DNA from: PLanc-01 sp034678485
GTDB taxonomy: Bacteria; Planctomycetota; Phycisphaerae; Sedimentisphaerales; Anaerobacaceae
Assembly (NCBI GenBank): GCA_034678485.1
Contig: JAXDBU010000125.1
Span: forward strand, 1 to 64,000
Direction: 5' to 3'
DNA length: 64,000 nt
A program made the translations under genes and the position numbers. The notes under the pieces are model-generated. The model saw nothing but the letters and a program-made list of their open reading frames with translations. It was not told where the DNA came from and did no database searches. How positions within the stretch are numbered: the stretch's first letter is position 1; each line of letters opens with the position of its first letter. This document shows positions 61,155 to 64,000 of the stretch, piece after piece.

Positions 61155-62408
61155 ATGAAATCGAATGGAAGGTCTTTGTACGTCGTCTTCCTGGCCGCGA
61201 TTGCGGCGGTGCCTGCGATGGCGACCGACATGTACCTGGCGGCGATGCCGACTCTCGCGGAGCAGTGGGGGGTGCCGGACAGTCGGGTCGCGCTGTCGCT
61301 GGTGCTGTGGTTCGTCAGTTTCAGCGTGTGCCTGCTGGTTTGTGGCCCGCTCTCGGACAAACACGGCCGCCGACCGGTTCTGCTGGCGGGTCTGGCTCTG
61401 TTCACCGCCGCGACGGTCGCCTGCTCGCTGGCGACGAACGTCGCGCAGTTGATCCTGTTCCGCATCCTCCAGGGGATCGGAGCGGCCGGGCCTTCCTCGA
61501 TGTGCATGGCGATCTGTCGGGACCGGTACGAAGGGTCCCAGCGAAAGCACGTCCTCGCCTGGATCGGCATCATCCTGGGCCTGGCGCCGATGATCGCGCC
61601 GAGCGTCGGCGCAGCGATGCTCAAGTTCGCCAACTGGCGGGGCATCTTCGTCACACAAGCCGTGCTGGGAGGCATCGTCCTGCTGGCCTCCTGGCGACTG
61701 TTCCGCGAAACCGCTGCGGAACGGGTATCGGGACACTTCTTCTCGCTGATGGGGCGCTACGGCCGCCTGGCGAGGAACCATCGCTACCTGTTGTCCGTCA
61801 CCGCGATGGGTCTGATCATCGGGCCGTTCTATGGCTTCATCGCCTTTGCCCCAATTGTCTACATCCAGATCTACGGCCTGTCCAAGCAGGCGTTTGCCCT
61901 GCTGTTCGGGCTCAACGCGTTGATGGGCATGTCGGGGGCGTTCGCCTGCACGCGGATTACGAGATGGCTGCCGGACAGTGTGCTCCTGACGATTTGCCTG
62001 GTCGGCTGTGCCATCGGGGGAGCGGGCCTGCTGGTCCTGGGCGGCCTGCACTACGGTGCGTTCGCGGCGTGCATGTGCGTGGTGACCTTCTGTTGCGGAA
62101 TGAGCCGGCCGCTGAGCAACCACCTGATCCTCGATCAGGTCCGTTCGGACATTGGCTCTGCGTCCTCGTTCATCGTGTTCTACCAGTTCATGGTCGGCGC
62201 GTTGTGCATGAAGCTCGTCACGGCGTCGTGGCAAACGCCGATCCCCGTGTTCGGCCTGCTGGCGGTGCTGGCCCCGGTCGCGGTCCTGGCGGTCTGGCCC
62301 GTGCTCCTGTGGATGCTGAAGAAGCCCCGTGGACCTGACCTCGTTGCCGGGCGGTGTCGCGTGGGGCATTCGCCCACGAGTGAGAGTCCGGAACTGGTGA
62401 CCGACTGA
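61155..62408 (+). CDS. Bcr/CflA-type MFS efflux transporter
   Basis: 417 residues from ATG 61155; TTG 61134 is also in frame. Twelve membrane helices are expected. Family blocks are DMYLAAMPTLAEQWG in the first helix loop, GPLSDKHGRRPVLLAG (MFS motif A) and RILQGIGAAGPSS. It probably exports drugs or a small metabolite using the proton gradient. The C-terminal tail (from GRCRVGHSP on) is hydrophilic and unlike the family. The LOG-family gene follows after 22 bases, so both are likely one operon. Confidence 0.88.
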   Translation: MKSNGRSLYVVFLAAIAAVPAMATDMYLAAMPTLAEQWGVPDSRVALSLVLWFVSFSVCLLVCGPLSDKHGRRPVLLAGLALFTAATVACSLATNVAQLILFRILQGIGAAGPSSMCMAICRDRYEGSQRKHVLAWIGIILGLAPMIAPSVGAAMLKFANWRGIFVTQAVLGGIVLLASWRLFRETAAERVSGHFFSLMGRYGRLARNHRYLLSVTAMGLIIGPFYGFIAFAPIVYIQIYGLSKQAFALLFGLNALMGMSGAFACTRITRWLPDSVLLTICLVGCAIGGAGLLVLGGLHYGAFAACMCVVTFCCGMSRPLSNHLILDQVRSDIGSASSFIVFYQFMVGALCMKLVTASWQTPIPVFGLLAVLAPVAVLAVWPVLLWMLKKPRGPDLVAGRCRVGHSPTSESPELVTD

Positions 62409-62430
62409 AATCATCGATTATCGATCATCA

Positions 62431-63039
62431 ATGCTGAAACGTGTTTGTGTCTATTGCGGCAGCGGGGTGGGCGGGCATGACGGGTATGCGGATGCCGCCC
62501 GGGCGCTGGGTCGTGCGCTCGTCGAGCGGAAGATCGGACTGGTCTTCGGCGGCGGGCGGATCGGAATGATGGGTGTCCTGGCTGAGACGGTCCTACAAGG
62601 CGGCGGCGAGGCCATCGGCGTGATCCCTCGACACCTCGAACAGAAAGGCTTGGCTCTGACGAGCGTGACCTCGCTGCGGGTCGTCGAGACCATGCACGAG
62701 CGCAAGGCGCTCATGGCCGAGCTGGCGGACGCGTTCATCGCGATGCCCGGCGGGTACGGCACTGCGGAGGAGTTCTTCGAGGCCCTGACCTGGGCGCAGC
62801 TTTCGCTGCACGCCAAGCCCTGCGGCCTGCTCAACGCCAAAGGCTACTTCGACCACCTGATTCGCTTCATCGACCACGCCGTGCAGGAAGGCTTTATTCA
62901 CCCGGCCCACCGCCCACTGATGCTCGTGGACGATTCGCCCGCAGCCCTCCTGGACCGGCTCGCTGCCTACGAGCCCCCGGCAGTGGACAAAGTCGCCTGG
63001 GCCCTTGGCAACGGCAGCCAAGCCGAAGACCCCCTCTGA
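62431..63039 (+). CDS. LOG family protein (TIGR00730, cytokinin riboside monophosphate phosphoribohydrolase-like)
   Basis: 202 residues. RVCVYCGSGVGG, FGGGRIGMMG and the PGGYGTAEEFFEALTW motif (nucleotide-binding and catalytic Glu) identify the LOG fold. Such enzymes cleave the ribose-base bond of nucleotide 5'-monophosphates; in bacteria the role is often unclear. No strong ribosome site is seen before the ATG, which fits translation in an operon with the transporter. It is convergent with the partial gene at the right edge. Confidence 0.93.
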   Translation: MLKRVCVYCGSGVGGHDGYADAARALGRALVERKIGLVFGGGRIGMMGVLAETVLQGGGEAIGVIPRHLEQKGLALTSVTSLRVVETMHERKALMAELADAFIAMPGGYGTAEEFFEALTWAQLSLHAKPCGLLNAKGYFDHLIRFIDHAVQEGFIHPAHRPLMLVDDSPAALLDRLAAYEPPAVDKVAWALGNGSQAEDPL

Positions 63040-63073
63040 GCGGTTGTTCCATGTCTTGGACGCGAGCTTCGAT

Positions 63074-64000
63074 TCACTCCTGCGACGCGATTCGGAACAG
63101 AGCGGTTTCTCGGGCGAGGACCTGGCTGGCGGTGTTCGCGATCTTCGTCTCCACGTAGTAGAATCCCGGCTCCGCACCCGTGCTGTCCCAGGCGGCGGCG
63201 TAGGAGGCCGTCCCGCTCAGACCGGCGAGATTGTCCAGGAGCAGGCCTGCGACGAGCTCGTCCGAGCCATACTGCCGGATCACCGTGTCCACGAAGGCAT
63301 CCTGAGCTTCGCCTGCGGCGCTGAGCCCAACCTTGACGGTCACCGGGTCGCCCGGCATATAGGTCCCACTGTCTGTGAGCAGGGCTCCGATTCGGACCGG
63401 CGAGTCTAGCGTCTCGATATTGAGCGTGAACTTCCTGTAGAACCGGCTCTCCGTCGTCTGCCAATTGTACTCGAAGGGGTACAGGGTCACCAGCAGGGTC
63501 GCCGTGCCGTCCGCTGCGGGGACGACCCGCCAGTCGAGCTGCCTGTCGGGGCACCAGCCCGGCTTGGGCTCGACCTCCGCAGCGGCTGAGCCGTTTGCGG
63601 CGTCGATCGTCATCACCGCCACCGGCAGCTTCAGGCCGATGTCCGCCCGCAGGTCGCTCCGCTGCTGTACTGAGACATCCTGCACGACCACGCCCACGGG
63701 GACCGCCCACTGGATGCGATAGATCGGGACCATGGGCGTGTTCGGCTCGATGAGAATGTCGCCGCCGGGGATGGTGACGCGGTCGTAGCCGTCCACAGTC
63801 GCGATCTCGTAGTCGGGCAGTTCGATTTCGGGATTGGGGGAGAGGGGCTCCTCGCCCGCGACGGATATCCCGGGCTCCGCCGCCGGAGCGAGCGCCCCGG
63901 CGCCGTCCGGGGCCCCGAATTTCACATCGCCGTAGTAGTTGTACTCCATGGCCCAGAGTTCCCACCAGGCATCGCCCGAGACCGCCCGGAAGCGCCGGTA
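63074..64000 (-). CDS. Secreted or surface protein, C-terminal part (5' end outside window)
   Basis: At least 308 residues are visible; the frame is open through the right edge (GDAWWELWAMEYNYYG spans the last in-window Met), so the true start lies outside. It is beta-rich: IPGGDILIEPNTPMVPIY, VPVGVVVQDVSVQQR, RVVPAADGTATLLVTLYPF, and a CARDB-like stretch GTYMPGDPVTVKVGLSAAGEA. The PNTPMVPIY / VPVGVVVQ pattern recalls gingipain-type (C25) propeptides, but no catalytic residues are in view. Name withheld. Confidence 0.6.
   Translation of the reverse strand, partial: YRRFRAVSGDAWWELWAMEYNYYGDVKFGAPDGAGALAPAAEPGISVAGEEPLSPNPEIELPDYEIATVDGYDRVTIPGGDILIEPNTPMVPIYRIQWAVPVGVVVQDVSVQQRSDLRADIGLKLPVAVMTIDAANGSAAAEVEPKPGWCPDRQLDWRVVPAADGTATLLVTLYPFEYNWQTTESRFYRKFTLNIETLDSPVRIGALLTDSGTYMPGDPVTVKVGLSAAGEAQDAFVDTVIRQYGSDELVAGLLLDNLAGLSGTASYAAAWDSTGAEPGFYYVETKIANTASQVLARETALFRIASQE

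Noticed and set aside
1..64000. tRNA, rRNA, CRISPR arrays, transposases, prophage genes
   Set aside because: None recognised on reading both strands; the palindromic repeats are dispersed elements without regularly spaced units.

Overview
The window is GC-rich, almost fully coding, and looks like a chromosome segment from a member of the PVC superphylum, most likely Planctomycetota of the class Phycisphaerae (Sedimentisphaerales-like). The best marker is the short basic protein at 53859-54146, which matches the PVC signature small basic protein. Supporting signs are a prepilin-type N-methylation protein typical of these genomes, very large secreted beta-helix proteins with a dockerin-like end, many secreted carbohydrate-related proteins, and several interspersed palindromic repeats. 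No rRNA, tRNA, CRISPR array, phage or insertion sequence was recognised. The taxonomy is inferred, not computed.

Layout. 1-14213: the 3' 4736 codons of a giant surface protein. It has five beta-helix modules, a subtilisin-like protease and a von Willebrand A domain both inserted at the same place in the module, then a dockerin-like pair and Fn3-like repeats. 14214-17446: a terminator, a repeat mosaic and the shikimate-pathway pair aroA-aroC. 17447-25283: a nested inverted repeat, a tandem pair of Tat-exported aldo/keto reductase-like proteins, a multidomain secreted protein with discoidin and LamG-like domains, and a DUF362 ferredoxin protein followed by an S24/LexA-like regulator. 25301-35581: a GH36-like secreted hydrolase, tatA-tatC, a B12-type radical SAM protein whose tail derives from a repeat, an acyl-CoA synthetase, a CorA-like transporter and DNA polymerase X.

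35598-42181 holds the most unusual locus. It is a four-gene overlapping minus-strand operon: an AmmeMemoRadiSam radical SAM enzyme, a 60-residue Tat-signal peptide gene not recognised as any described family, a membrane-anchored Memo-AMMECR1 fusion, and a 1284-residue membrane protein joining a spermidine-synthase-like module, an FMN-binding domain and a NosR/NapH-like iron-sulfur module. The three system proteins have described families, but their link to the peptide and to the membrane redox fusion suggests an undescribed exported modification or redox system. tatA-tatC lie about 7 kb beyond its distal end.

42427-54146: a secreted metallophosphoesterase, an ECF sigma factor with a membrane partner (candidate anti-sigma), a prepilin-like protein, HTH regulators including a pseudo-receiver, a DegT aminotransferase, a wax-synthase-like acyltransferase with a CBM9-like protein, and the PVC small basic protein with a membrane partner. 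54266-64000: ileS, a second copy of the nested repeat, a beta-helix/outer-membrane/GH53 galactanase cluster, a frameshifted small membrane gene, a Bcr/CflA transporter with a LOG-family protein, and a partial secreted protein at the right edge.

Many genes are preceded by recognisable sigma70-type promoters (TTGAC-like box, 16-18 bases, TATxAT-like box), so several transcription units can be placed from sequence alone.
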